The notes beneath the pieces were generated by a model. The model was not told the DNA's origin. It saw only the letters and a program-made list of their open reading frames with translations, and made no database searches. A stretch of DNA of 37,703 bases from CAYLJO01 sp964383905 (lineage in GTDB: Bacteria > Acidobacteriota > Blastocatellia > Pyrinomonadales > Pyrinomonadaceae). Position numbers and translations under genes: made by a program. Where the stretch lies: positions 1 to 37,703 of the forward strand of contig CAYLJO010000037.1 of assembly GCA_964383905.1 (NCBI GenBank), in the 5' to 3' direction. Of this stretch, positions 23,241-31,176 are shown one piece after another (within the stretch, counting starts at the first letter, position 1; the number at the start of each line of letters is the position of its first letter).

Positions 23241-23819
23241 GTGAGGAAGATCATCATATACATCGCGACGAGTGCCGACGGCTATATCGCGCGACCGGAC
23301 GGTGACGTCGCGTGGCTTGATCGGCCGCGACCGAAGGGTAACTATGGCATGGCGGCCTTCTACAAGTCGGTGGATACGGTTCTCATGGGCCGCAAGACTT
23401 ATGAGATCGGGCTCAAGCTCGGACAGGACGCTTATCCCGGCAAGAAGAACTACATTTTCTCCCGCACCCGCCGCCGGAGTCGCAACCCGGACGTCGAGTT
23501 TGTGGTGGGGGCGGTCGGTGGGTTCGCGAGGCAGCTTCGCGGCGGCAAGGGGAAGAACATCTGGCTGGTCGGCGGAGGCGAACTGGTCGCAGCGTTTCTC
23601 GACGAAGAACAGATCGACGAGTTCATCATCCACATCATCCCGATCTTTATCGGCGAAGGCATCCCGCTCATTCACCCCCGTCACCGCTCGGTTCCACTAA
23701 CGTTGCTTTCCTCTCGCTCCTACTCTGACGGGGTCGTACGCCTGCACTACGCTGTCCTGCCGCAGGCGCCGAGGGATCAGACTGATGGGAAGTCCCGGGC
23801 CCGGCGGAAACGGGCATAA
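23241..23819 (+). CDS. dihydrofolate reductase-family protein (RibD C-terminal type)
   Basis: A 192-residue protein starting at GTG 23241, with GGAGG seven bases upstream; the frame is open from 23133 inside the SDR gene. It reads RKIIIYIATSADGYIARPDG (2-21), then VDTVLMGRKTYEIG (about 43-56), KNIWLVGGGELVAAFLDEEQ (about 110-129) and IIPIFIGEGIPLI (about 138-150), the standard pattern of YwjB/YyaP-type reductases with the RibD C-terminal fold. The substrate is unknown; it binds NADPH in known members. It is almost certainly cotranscribed with the SDR gene and under the divergent WYL regulator. Confidence 0.92.
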   Translation: MRKIIIYIATSADGYIARPDGDVAWLDRPRPKGNYGMAAFYKSVDTVLMGRKTYEIGLKLGQDAYPGKKNYIFSRTRRRSRNPDVEFVVGAVGGFARQLRGGKGKNIWLVGGGELVAAFLDEEQIDEFIIHIIPIFIGEGIPLIHPRHRSVPLTLLSSRSYSDGVVRLHYAVLPQAPRDQTDGKSRARRKRA

Positions 23820-23856
23820 TGCGGTAACGGGGTGATAGTGTATTGCTGGTAGAAAA

Positions 23857-23880
23857 GCGGCGGGCCTTGCCACCCGCCGC
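23857..23880 (+). terminator. GC-rich hairpin after the reductase gene
   Basis: GCGGCGGG (23857-23864) and CCCGCCGC (23873-23880) are exact inverses with an 8-base loop, 38 bases after the stop. No T-run follows, so it is either a poor intrinsic terminator or a processing barrier. Confidence 0.5.
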
Positions 23881-24300
23881 CCCTCAGCCGACCCCCCATA
23901 AAATGGAGGGCATCGGACTGATCATTGAGAATTTATCTCTATGTATGTTACGCAGTACGAAGAGGACGGCCGCAGTCAAGAGCTTTTGCCGAGCGTGAGG
24001 CATTAAAAGGGCGGGCCGGAGCGCGCCGCACTAAATCCCGCCGGTTGCGCAGAGCAGGCATTGACTCGCCGACAGGATTAGTATAAAAGCGCCTTAAATC
24101 TGCAGGCCTCGCCACAGCCATTTCTTCCGGTAGCGAAAGGAGATAGGTGGGCCCATTTACACGGTTGACCATGAACTCCCAGGAATGGGCCTTTCGTCTT
24201 AGCCCTGAAATGGCCTGTACACCCATCGGGTGGGAATACGGACGCAGGGGGAGAGTGGAACAGCATTACTTTCAGAGATCACTTGCCTGAGGAGGTTCAC
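23881..24300. other. 420-base stretch without a supported gene
   Basis: Overlapping ORFs on the minus strand (23948-24226, 24078-24266) are not protein-like and have no ribosome-binding site. One inverted repeat is present: GGCCCATT (24151-24158) and AATGGGCC (24184-24191), followed by TTTCGTCTT. It could be a terminator or a leader structure for the gene at 24301. Confidence 0.45.
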
Positions 24301-24705
24301 ATGCTTGTCCGTCACCGGAGCATCATCGCCATCCTGGCTCTTTCACTGCCCCTCGCTTTAGTCGCTCTGGTATCCGCACAAAGCAGAGCTGAGCGGGTCA
24401 GATTCCGGCGCGGGAGTTCGTCAGCTGTCCTCAAAGGGAGAATCTCCGGCTTCGGCACGAGAGATTATTTGATCAACGCGAAGGCCGGGCAGCTCATGAC
24501 CCTGCGCCTTTCGTCGTCTAACCCGTACACCCACTTTGTCATCTACTCGATCAATGAGCGACCGACCGATATGAATGAGACCACCGAATGGTCGGAAAGG
24601 TTAACGGAGTCGGGTGACTACCTGATCCGAGTCTTGATGGTGAGAGCAGGCGCGAGAAGGAGAGGGGCTATCTCAGACTACACGTTGACTGTCTCTATTC
24701 AGTAG
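24301..24705 (+). CDS. exported beta-domain protein, lysozyme-inhibitor-like
   Basis: A 134-residue protein. I start it at ATG 24301 because GAGGAGG lies five bases upstream; the frame begins at 24283. A signal peptide (IIAILALSLPLALVALVSAQ) leads to one compact domain: RVRFRRGSSSAVLKGRISGF, RDYLINAKAGQLMTLRLSS, FVIYSINE, LTESGDYLIRVLMVRAG, YTLTVSI. This order of strands is that of the bacterial pre-peptidase C-terminal / PliG-like inhibitor fold, where the GQ-x-M-T-x-x-L strand is typical. A periplasmic role is likely; inhibition of lysozyme is only a possibility. Confidence 0.7.
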   Translation: MLVRHRSIIAILALSLPLALVALVSAQSRAERVRFRRGSSSAVLKGRISGFGTRDYLINAKAGQLMTLRLSSSNPYTHFVIYSINERPTDMNETTEWSERLTESGDYLIRVLMVRAGARRRGAISDYTLTVSIQ

Positions 24706-25124
24706 CGGCTTGATAGGTGAGATCATCGGATGCGCCAGACGCGAACGGGCGTTGAGTGATCCTACGTATCTTTCGTCGTGCCGGTGATCCGAGCGTTGGG
24801 TGGCCGCAACCGTAGAGATCATCAAACCCAGATATCATCAGACCCATTCTGGCGATCATGCCGGCCGAGCGTCGCACCTGAGCCGGCGCCTTGCGAGCTT
24901 CTTACGATGCGCTTAGATTGTCCTTAGTATTCAAGTCAAGGCGCGGCCCGGTGAGCCTGGAAGTTAGGCGGAACAAACAAGGTTGACTTCAACTGAGTTG
25001 AGGCCGAAGATAAACTGTCGCATGGCTCCGCCCAGCGGGGCCTGTCGCTGTATTTGATGGAGGTATCATAGTAGATCAGGACGCCGAGAGCACGGAGAAT
25101 GAAGAGTTAATCATCTCACTCGGG
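24706..25124. other. 419-base stretch without a supported complete gene
   Basis: No RNA gene or strong hairpin is seen. The frame of the TonB-domain gene at 25125 stays open upstream to 25014 (after TAA at 25011) but offers no standard start codon there; GGAGG at 25059-25063 is followed by ATA rather than ATG. The true start may be lost to an assembly error. Confidence 0.4.
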
Positions 25125-25543
25125 ATGCTTGACATAAGGGCGATTGAGAAGCCTGCGCCCGCATACCCGGTATTGGTCAAGGCCGCACGCCTGAGGGGCA
25201 GGACGATCGTCGAGGTGTTGATCGACGAGAGGGGNNNNNNNNNNNNNNNNNNNNNNNNNNNNNNNNNNNNNNNNNNNNNNNNNNNNNNNNNNNNNNNNNN
25301 NNNNNNNNNNNNNNNNNNNNNNNNNNNNNNNNNNAGGCCGCACGCCTGAGGGGCAGGACGATCGTCGAGGTGTTGATCGACGAGAGGGGGAATGTCGTGC
25401 GGGCGGAGGTGCAGTCGGGGCATCCGATGCTGCGAGGGGCGATGGTGGCGGCGGCGAAGAGGGCGAAGTTCTGGCCGACCTTAGTCAACGGGCGGCGCGT
25501 GAAAGTGTTAGGCTTATTGACGTATGAGCTGGGTGGGATTTAA
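25125..25543 (+). CDS. TonB C-terminal-domain protein, interrupted by an assembly gap
   Basis: Before the gap the frame reads IEKPAPAYPVLVKAARLRGR then TIVEVLIDERG; after it the same words are repeated and continue NVVRAEVQSGHPMLRGAMVA, AKRAKFWPTLVNGRRVKVLG, LLTYEL and stop. Removing one copy of the 55-base duplication and the Ns gives a continuous domain of about 87 residues, the normal TonB C-terminal fold (KPxPxYP start, G-x-V-x-V-x-V-D strand, F-x-P). TonB transfers proton-motive energy to outer-membrane receptors. No membrane helix is seen upstream, so the N-terminus is missing, or this is a stand-alone domain. A TonB-dependent receptor lies 1.5 kb away. Confidence 0.8.
25235..25334. other. 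100-N scaffold gap flanked by a 55-base duplication
   Basis: Positions 25180-25234 and 25335-25389 are identical. Exactly 55 shared bases across a fixed-length N run suggests two contigs that overlap by an assembler k-mer length, so the gap is likely not real. Confidence 0.9.
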
Positions 25544-25804
25544 GTGAAAGATGCCATACCGCCGAGCAGCATTCGCTCTTAGGTTCGCCGCTGGTCGTGT
25601 CCTAATCTTGAAGGCCGGCTATTGTAACTTTATTGCGGAAGCTGTATAAGGCGAGAGCAGGTAAGCGATCTCCTAAGTACATGAGGCGCAGAGAGCACTG
25701 TACTAGAGACGCTATCAGTACAGCATTAACCAGAATCCGTCGTGGCAAGACCTGCCCGGCGGCTTTTGCATTTCCAGGGGCTTTTTCCCGAAGGAGTACC
25801 GTAC

Positions 25805-26683
25805 ATGAGTCAAGACACTCGGCAAGACCACATCTCGAAGAAAGTGGTGGTTTACCGAATCCCCGGCATGGATGCCGTGACAATTCGGCGTGATGTCGAA
25901 TACCGAGCAGCCGATACGGGTGTTCTGACGATGGACGTCTACTATCCGCCTCAGTTTAAGGGCGGTGCGCGGATACCGGCGGTTGTCATTGTGGCCGGAT
26001 ATCCCGATGCGGGATTTGAGAGGGTGGTCGGCTGCAAGTTCAAAGAGTTGGGATCGTCCATCTCGTGGGCGCAATTGATGGCTGCCTCAGGCGTGGTGGC
26101 CATCACCTACACGAACAGAGAACCGGCAGCAGACCTTCACGCCTTGCTGCAACATGTTCGGCAGCAGGCCGCCGCCTTCATTGACGAGAACAGGGTCGGC
26201 GTGTGGGCATGCTCCGGCAATGTTCCGCTCGCATTGTCGGTTCTGATGCGGGAGGACTGGGAGTATTTGAAGTGTGCCGTCCTGTGCTACGGGATCATGC
26301 TAGACCTCGACGGGTCCACTCACGTCGCCGAGGCAGCCAGGACGTGGGGATTCGTCAACCCGTGTGCCGGTAAATCAGTCGCTGATCTTCCGCAAGATAT
26401 ACCTCTGTTCATTGTGAGAGCAGGTCAAGACGAATTTCCTCATCTTAACGAAACGATTGACCGCTTCCTGGCTCGGGCGCTGAGTCGCAATCTACCCATT
26501 ACATTCGCGAATCACGCCGCAGCTCCGCACGCGTTTGACCTGTTGCATGACAGCGAGACATCGCGCGAGATTATCCGACAAATACTGGCGTTTACGCGGT
26601 TTCATCTCTTGGCAGTACCCACTGACAGTTGCTCAGGTCTGGATTCCTCTCACGGCGCTCTGGCCGTGGACTTGCCGCAGTGA
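25805..26683 (+). CDS. alpha/beta hydrolase, dienelactone hydrolase-like
   Basis: A 292-residue soluble enzyme. I start it at ATG 25805 (MSQDTRQD), with AAGGAG eight bases upstream; the frame is open from 25742. The fold starts with LTMDVYYPPQFKGGARIPAV (about 41-60) and VIVAGYPD (oxyanion loop). The nucleophile elbow is VGVWACSGN (131-139), with Ser137 the likely nucleophile; it lacks the usual glycines of G-x-S-x-G. The acid is Asp209 (VRAGQDEF) and the base His242 (APHAFDL). Substrate unknown; members hydrolyse esters or lactones. No signal peptide. It stands between the TonB-domain gene and the large receptor, in the opposite direction to the latter. Confidence 0.85.
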   Translation: MSQDTRQDHISKKVVVYRIPGMDAVTIRRDVEYRAADTGVLTMDVYYPPQFKGGARIPAVVIVAGYPDAGFERVVGCKFKELGSSISWAQLMAASGVVAITYTNREPAADLHALLQHVRQQAAAFIDENRVGVWACSGNVPLALSVLMREDWEYLKCAVLCYGIMLDLDGSTHVAEAARTWGFVNPCAGKSVADLPQDIPLFIVRAGQDEFPHLNETIDRFLARALSRNLPITFANHAAAPHAFDLLHDSETSREIIRQILAFTRFHLLAVPTDSCSGLDSSHGALAVDLPQ

Positions 26684-27010
26684 TAAACCAGGAGGGGGCG
26701 GGATTCTCAGTGCTCAGTGAGATTTTCAAATTAGGACACAACCTAGCCAGTAAAGGGACCGATGCAAGCACCTGTCCAGTAAAGCTTTACAAGTCGACTA
26801 ACTGTCTAGGTTAGGATAGAAATCCCCCGCTCTACCAACCTCTTGCAAAAGGAACAAAGCAGTTCCATCGGATGCTTCCAGTCACAATAGAGATCACCAA
26901 TNNNNNNNNNNNNNNNNNNNNNNNNNNNNNNNNNNNNNNNNNNNNNNNNNNNNNNNNNNNNNNNNNNNNNNNNNNNNNNNNNNNNNNNNNNNNNNNNNNN
27001 NCAATAGAGA
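26684..27010. other. 327-base intergenic stretch with an inverted repeat and a gap
   Basis: AACCTAGCCAG (26740-26750) pairs with CTGTCTAGGTT (26802-26812), 10 of 11 positions, and CCAGTAAAG occurs twice between or beside the arms. The rest includes a 100-N gap. The two neighbouring genes are convergent, so the hairpin may end transcription. No gene seen. Confidence 0.45.
26902..27001. other. 100-N scaffold gap flanked by a 17-base duplication
   Basis: CAATAGAGATCACCAAT is found directly before (26885-26901) and directly after (27002-27018) the N run. It suggests the two contigs in fact overlap. The receptor gene stop (27011-27013) lies inside the duplicated word, so the gene is complete. Confidence 0.85.
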
Positions 27011-30000
27011 TCACCAATTGAGCTTGATGCCGAATTGAAATTGGCGAGGGTCGAAGGCGGCCGTCGGGCGGCTGAAGTAACGACCCGAGCCGTCGCGCTT
27101 TCCGAAGGCATTCACATCGGTAAACAAGGGCGAGGCTGCCGCCTCGTTGAAGCGGTTAAAGAGGTTGAAGCCTTCGGCGATTAGGTCCAGACGCACGCGC
27201 TCGCCGAAATGGATGGCGCGCGAAAGACGCATGTCGAGCGAAGCATAACGATGTGTGATGCCGCGGCTTCGCCCCAGGCTCCCGGTCGAGAAGGGAGGCG
27301 GGAGGACGAGCGTGCCGTCTGACGCAACATTCGGGCGATCGGTCTGGTTAGACTGATCGTTATTGGTGTCAACCCCCGAGAGGATATTGAAGGGGCGTCC
27401 GGAAGAGATCTCAAAGATCGGCGCCACGATGAAGTCTGAGAGGAAGCGGTAGAGCCCGCTGTCCGATTTGCGCCAGGACGCCGGGGAGGCGACGACGGCG
27501 CTAAAGACAAACCGGTGGCGCTGGTCAAAAAGGGAATCGGCGCGCTCGGCGCGGAAGTTGCGGTTGTCCTGCGGCAGGAGCAGCGTCTGGAGGTCCGATG
27601 AATCGTCGATCGCGTGCGACCAGGTGTAGGAGGCGAGAAATTGGAAGTTGCGCGAGAAGCGCTTCTTTAAGTCCACGTTCAAGGCGTTGTAGTTCGAGTT
27701 GCCGGTGGAGACCTGCGCGTTGACGGAGCCGAAAGGCGAGACGACGCCGGGCGTGCGCAGAGAACCGGCGAGCAGGCCGTTAAAGGCTGCCGGCGTCAGC
27801 CCCGTCAGAGCCTGTACGAGAAAATAGTTTGGCGCATTCGGGCGGAAGAAGTTCGCCGCCGCGGGCAGCACAATCTTGCCGCGCGTCGGCGATAAGACGA
27901 TGAAGCCGGGGACGACCACGACGAGTGTATCGCCCGGGAGCAGAGGGTTCGCGAAGGGCGTGCTGGGGGCGAGGTTGGTCGGGAACAGGCCGGAGCTGAC
28001 AAGGTTCACTTCCGTCGTATCGTTCGGATTGCGATTAGCATAGCGGCGGAAGTTCGCAATCTGGAGGTCAGTGAGCGGCGCGTTAACGTCGAGCGGGTGC
28101 GGCAGGTGATGTGCGCCGACGAACAGGTAACCGGCCGAAAGCGACATGTCCCTGGTCAGTTGCCGCTCGATGGTCAGGTTGGCCTGGTTGGCGTAGGCAT
28201 AGACAAAGTCTTTGGCGACGGGCAGCGTAAAGGGCAGGACGGGGCCGAAACCCGGAAACGTCTGGTCGTTGAAACGCTGGCGCCCGAATTGATATTGCGC
28301 GCCGGAGGCCACCCCGGGCGTCACAACACCCGGCCGGCAGACAGGGTTGGGTGCCGACGAGCACACGGTGCCCTGAAATACCTGTGTCGCGTTCAGGAGC
28401 GCCGTCGGGGAGGGGCTGCCGGAGATAAGTACTCCTTGCTGCTGCTGCGCCGCATCGGCGATGTCTGAGTTGAAGGCAACGGCCAGGAGCGGATGATCAT
28501 AGAAGATGCCGTAGGCGGCGCGGATCACGGTCTTGCCGTTGTTCTTTGGGTCCCAGGCGAGGGCGAAGCGCGGCGCGAAATTATTGTTATCCTGCGGAAA
28601 GCCCTGCCGGACGCCGACCGCATCCTGGGCGGCGATAATATCGCTGTTGGAAAGCGAGATCCCCGAGAGCGGGTCGCTAAAGGAATCGGGTGGCAGGGTC
28701 GGCGTTAACTCGACGTCGTAGCGGATGCCGTAATTGAGCGTCAGGTTGGGCCTGATCTTCCAGGAATCCTGCGCAAAGAAGGCGAGCGGTTTGTTGTCAA
28801 TCTGGCTGACCGGATTCCCAAACCCCTGAATGAATGTTGAAGGGATGCCGATGCCGTATTGCTGCACGGGCGTAAAGTCCGGCGCGTTAGCGGGGAAACC
28901 CAGCCCCGACGCGGGGAGCCCGCCGAAATTGAAAAGCCCGGCGAAGTTCAGCTCGAAGGTGGCTTGAGGGATGTGGATGAAATTCACGTCCCCGCCAAAC
29001 TTCATGGTGTGATTGCCCCATACCACATTCAGGTAGTCGGTGTACTGGTAGCGCTCCTCCGTCCGGATCACCGGCGAGAAAAGCTCGCGACCGAAGAAGG
29101 CCGCGCCGGGGATGTTGACGGCGACGGCATCGCCGTTCTGGGATCTGAAGGTGGCCCGTCGCTCGCCGAAGTTGAAGCGGGCTTCGTTGACCATGCGGCC
29201 GGAAAGCGTCGAGTTGAGCGTGACGACCGCCGTCGAGTCTTTCAAGTGCTGCACGCCCGTGCGCGAGAAGTCGTTCTGGCCGAGCGCCTGATTTTGCGAT
29301 TCGACCTGAATGCCCGTGATCGTGCTCGGGTTGTAGCCGAAGCGGAACGTCATCTGGTTGTTCTTATTGATCATGTGATCGAGGCGAAACGAAGTGAAGG
29401 TCGTGCGCTCCGTGACCGGAAAGATCCTTTGCAGCAGCGAAAGGGGACGAAACGCAACGGGCTGGCCCAGCGCGTTGACCGTGCCGACAGGGACGGGGGC
29501 GCCCGACAACAAGAAGCGCGGGCCGACCGTCTGGCCCGGGGCGATCGGACTGATGCCTGTTCTGGGGAGAACCGCGGTGGAAATGATCGGGCTGACGGCG
29601 AGCGGATTGAATCCGTTAAGCGCCGTCGATCCGCCGCCCGAAGCGAGGGAGGCGTAGGAGACGGCGGCGCCGAAGAGTTGAAGGCCCTGTTGGATGGTCG
29701 CCGGGTTACCGAATAACGGGTTGGCCTGCGCTAAAAGCCCGTTGATGAAGGCGACCTGTCCCGGTGTGATGTTGGTGAAGGTCTGCGCCGCGGGGAATAG
29801 CCCGGCCACGGTCGGGGGGAGCGCCGAGGGGAGCGCGGGTATGGTCACCGACGCATTAAGCCCCTGCGTCACGTCGCTGGTAAAAAATCCCGACTCGTTT
29901 CGACGGCGCTGCTCGAACGCGAAGAAGAAGAAGGTGCGGTCTTTATCGAGCGGGCCGCCGAGGGTTGCGCCGTACTGTGTGCGTGTAAATGGCGGATCGG

Positions 30001-30844
30001 CGATGGGCGCAAAGGGGTTGCGCGCCTGAAAGCGGCGGTTGCGCAGGAAGCCGAAGACATTACCGCGAAGATCGTTGGTGCCTCCCTTGGTGACGACGTT
30101 GACGACGCCGCCGGCGGTGCGCCCGAATTCCGGCGCGAATGAATTCGTGACGACTTGAAACTCCTGCACCGCCTCCTGGCTGACGGTCGAGCGGGCGGCG
30201 TTGACCGAGTTATCCGTGTTATCCGCCCCGTCAACCTGGATCAGGTTGGAGCGCCCGCGCTGCCCCCCGAAGTTCAATCCCGAAGTCGGCGCCGGCCCGA
30301 TGGGCCTGCCGTTGTCGCGCGTGACGGTCGAGGTGGTCAGCGCGAAAGACAGGTAGTTGCGCTCGTTGATCGGCAGGTTATCAATGCGCTGCTGGTCGAC
30401 GGTGGTGGTGACCGCGGTCCGCGAGGTCTCGACGATATCGGTGGTCGCGCCCGAGACGGTGACGTTAGCGCCGACCTGCCCGACCTGCAGCGGTACGTCA
30501 AGCGTCGCGCGCTGCCCGACCGTAAGCTTGATGTTGGGGAGCACGGCGCGTGGGAAGCTCGGCGCCTCCGCCGCCACTTCATAATCGCCCGGCGGTAGAT
30601 TCACGATCTCATAGAAACCACTACTATTGGTGGTTGTCGAGCGCGAAAAGTCTGTCGCCGTGTTGCGCGCAGTGACGGTTGCTCCGGCCACTACCGCGCC
30701 CTGTGGATCGCGCACGAAGCCGCTCAGGTCCGCCGCATTGGCTTGCGCCTGAGCCATGCCCTGGCTCGCGCAGGTGAAAATAGGGACACACACAAGTACC
30801 AATCGAATGGAGGGCGAAAGCCATCGCGGAGGGAACGCACGCAT
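27011..30844 (-). CDS. TonB-dependent receptor, Oar-like with carboxypeptidase-regulatory domain
   Basis: A 1277-residue outer-membrane protein with AAGGAG nine bases before its ATG. A signal peptide (LVLVCVPIFTCASQGMAQA) is followed by a carboxypeptidase-regulatory-like beta domain (about 37-125; LSGFVRDPQGAVVAGATVTA, GFYEIVNLPPGDYEV), a plug (about 130-250; RIDNLPINERNYL, QVDGADNTDNSVNA, VTNSFAPEFGRTAGGVVNVV) and a long beta-barrel ending in FQFGIKLNW. This build is typical of Acidobacteriota, which carry many such receptors for uptake of polymers or complexed nutrients; the substrate is not predictable. The TonB-domain protein at 25125 could be a partner. No sugar-degradation gene is adjacent. 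Confidence 0.95.
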   Translation of the reverse strand: MRAFPPRWLSPSIRLVLVCVPIFTCASQGMAQAQANAADLSGFVRDPQGAVVAGATVTARNTATDFSRSTTTNSSGFYEIVNLPPGDYEVAAEAPSFPRAVLPNIKLTVGQRATLDVPLQVGQVGANVTVSGATTDIVETSRTAVTTTVDQQRIDNLPINERNYLSFALTTSTVTRDNGRPIGPAPTSGLNFGGQRGRSNLIQVDGADNTDNSVNAARSTVSQEAVQEFQVVTNSFAPEFGRTAGGVVNVVTKGGTNDLRGNVFGFLRNRRFQARNPFAPIADPPFTRTQYGATLGGPLDKDRTFFFFAFEQRRRNESGFFTSDVTQGLNASVTIPALPSALPPTVAGLFPAAQTFTNITPGQVAFINGLLAQANPLFGNPATIQQGLQLFGAAVSYASLASGGGSTALNGFNPLAVSPIISTAVLPRTGISPIAPGQTVGPRFLLSGAPVPVGTVNALGQPVAFRPLSLLQRIFPVTERTTFTSFRLDHMINKNNQMTFRFGYNPSTITGIQVESQNQALGQNDFSRTGVQHLKDSTAVVTLNSTLSGRMVNEARFNFGERRATFRSQNGDAVAVNIPGAAFFGRELFSPVIRTEERYQYTDYLNVVWGNHTMKFGGDVNFIHIPQATFELNFAGLFNFGGLPASGLGFPANAPDFTPVQQYGIGIPSTFIQGFGNPVSQIDNKPLAFFAQDSWKIRPNLTLNYGIRYDVELTPTLPPDSFSDPLSGISLSNSDIIAAQDAVGVRQGFPQDNNNFAPRFALAWDPKNNGKTVIRAAYGIFYDHPLLAVAFNSDIADAAQQQQGVLISGSPSPTALLNATQVFQGTVCSSAPNPVCRPGVVTPGVASGAQYQFGRQRFNDQTFPGFGPVLPFTLPVAKDFVYAYANQANLTIERQLTRDMSLSAGYLFVGAHHLPHPLDVNAPLTDLQIANFRRYANRNPNDTTEVNLVSSGLFPTNLAPSTPFANPLLPGDTLVVVVPGFIVLSPTRGKIVLPAAANFFRPNAPNYFLVQALTGLTPAAFNGLLAGSLRTPGVVSPFGSVNAQVSTGNSNYNALNVDLKKRFSRNFQFLASYTWSHAIDDSSDLQTLLLPQDNRNFRAERADSLFDQRHRFVFSAVVASPASWRKSDSGLYRFLSDFIVAPIFEISSGRPFNILSGVDTNNDQSNQTDRPNVASDGTLVLPPPFSTGSLGRSRGITHRYASLDMRLSRAIHFGERVRLDLIAEGFNLFNRFNEAAASPLFTDVNAFGKRDGSGRYFSRPTAAFDPRQFQFGIKLNW

Positions 30845-31019
30845 TATTGTATTCTCCTTAAGTTAGGGCAACATAGATTTTCGTAAGCTTTGTTAATGCT
30901 TTAACGGCGAGCGTTCACAACGAGCACGCTGTCTTTGTACCGCAAAACACCTGTCAGAGGCAAGAGCATTTATAAATCTATTTTAGGTAAGTATTGATTG
31001 ATTTGATGTGCTGTTTTCA

Positions 31020-31046
31020 TGTCCAAAGTCCAAGGTCGAAAGTCCA
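31020..31046. repeat. GTCCAAAG-type short tandem repeat
   Basis: Three imperfect units of GTCCAAAG / GTCCAAGGTCGAAA / GTCC in a row, a class of intergenic repeat seen in many environmental genomes. Confidence 0.5.
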
Positions 31047-31061
31047 ATAGCCTTGCGCCCC

Positions 31062-31137
31062 GGACAGGATTGACCAGGATTTTCAAGATGGCTCAAAGCT
31101 TTTGAGTTTTATCATGTGCATCTTGTAAATCCTGTCC
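31062..31137. repeat. ACAGGATT-type inverted repeat without cargo
   Basis: GGACAGGATT (31062-31071) and AAGATG (31085-31090) pair with CATCTT (31119-31124) and AATCCTGTCC (31128-31137); the loop is 28 bases. It has the same arm sequence as the repeats around the GxxExxY pseudogene and methyltransferase at 10204-12763, but no gene inside. Confidence 0.75.
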
Positions 31138-31176
31138 AGGGCTGGCTTGGGAGTCTTACTCGCGTAAGTATGTTCG

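Larger units (their letters stand above)
30845..31176. other. 332-base stretch with dispersed repeats, no gene
   Basis: Leader of the receptor gene to about 31015, then a GTCCAAAG-type repeat and an ACAGGATT-type inverted repeat (listed separately). Both flanking genes run on the minus strand. No ORF with a ribosome-binding site. Confidence 0.5.

Noticed and set aside
23948..24266. Overlapping minus-strand ORFs of 92 and 62 codons
   Set aside because: No ribosome-binding site, two frames open at once, Arg/Ala-rich translation typical of non-coding GC-rich DNA.
24970..25020. GTTAGGC word that resembles an attC core
   Set aside because: No complementary core or paired stem was found within 150 bases, so it is treated as chance.
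25180..25389. 55-base direct repeat that could be read as a tandem duplication in a gene
   Set aside because: It is split by exactly 100 N and is better explained as contig-end overlap.
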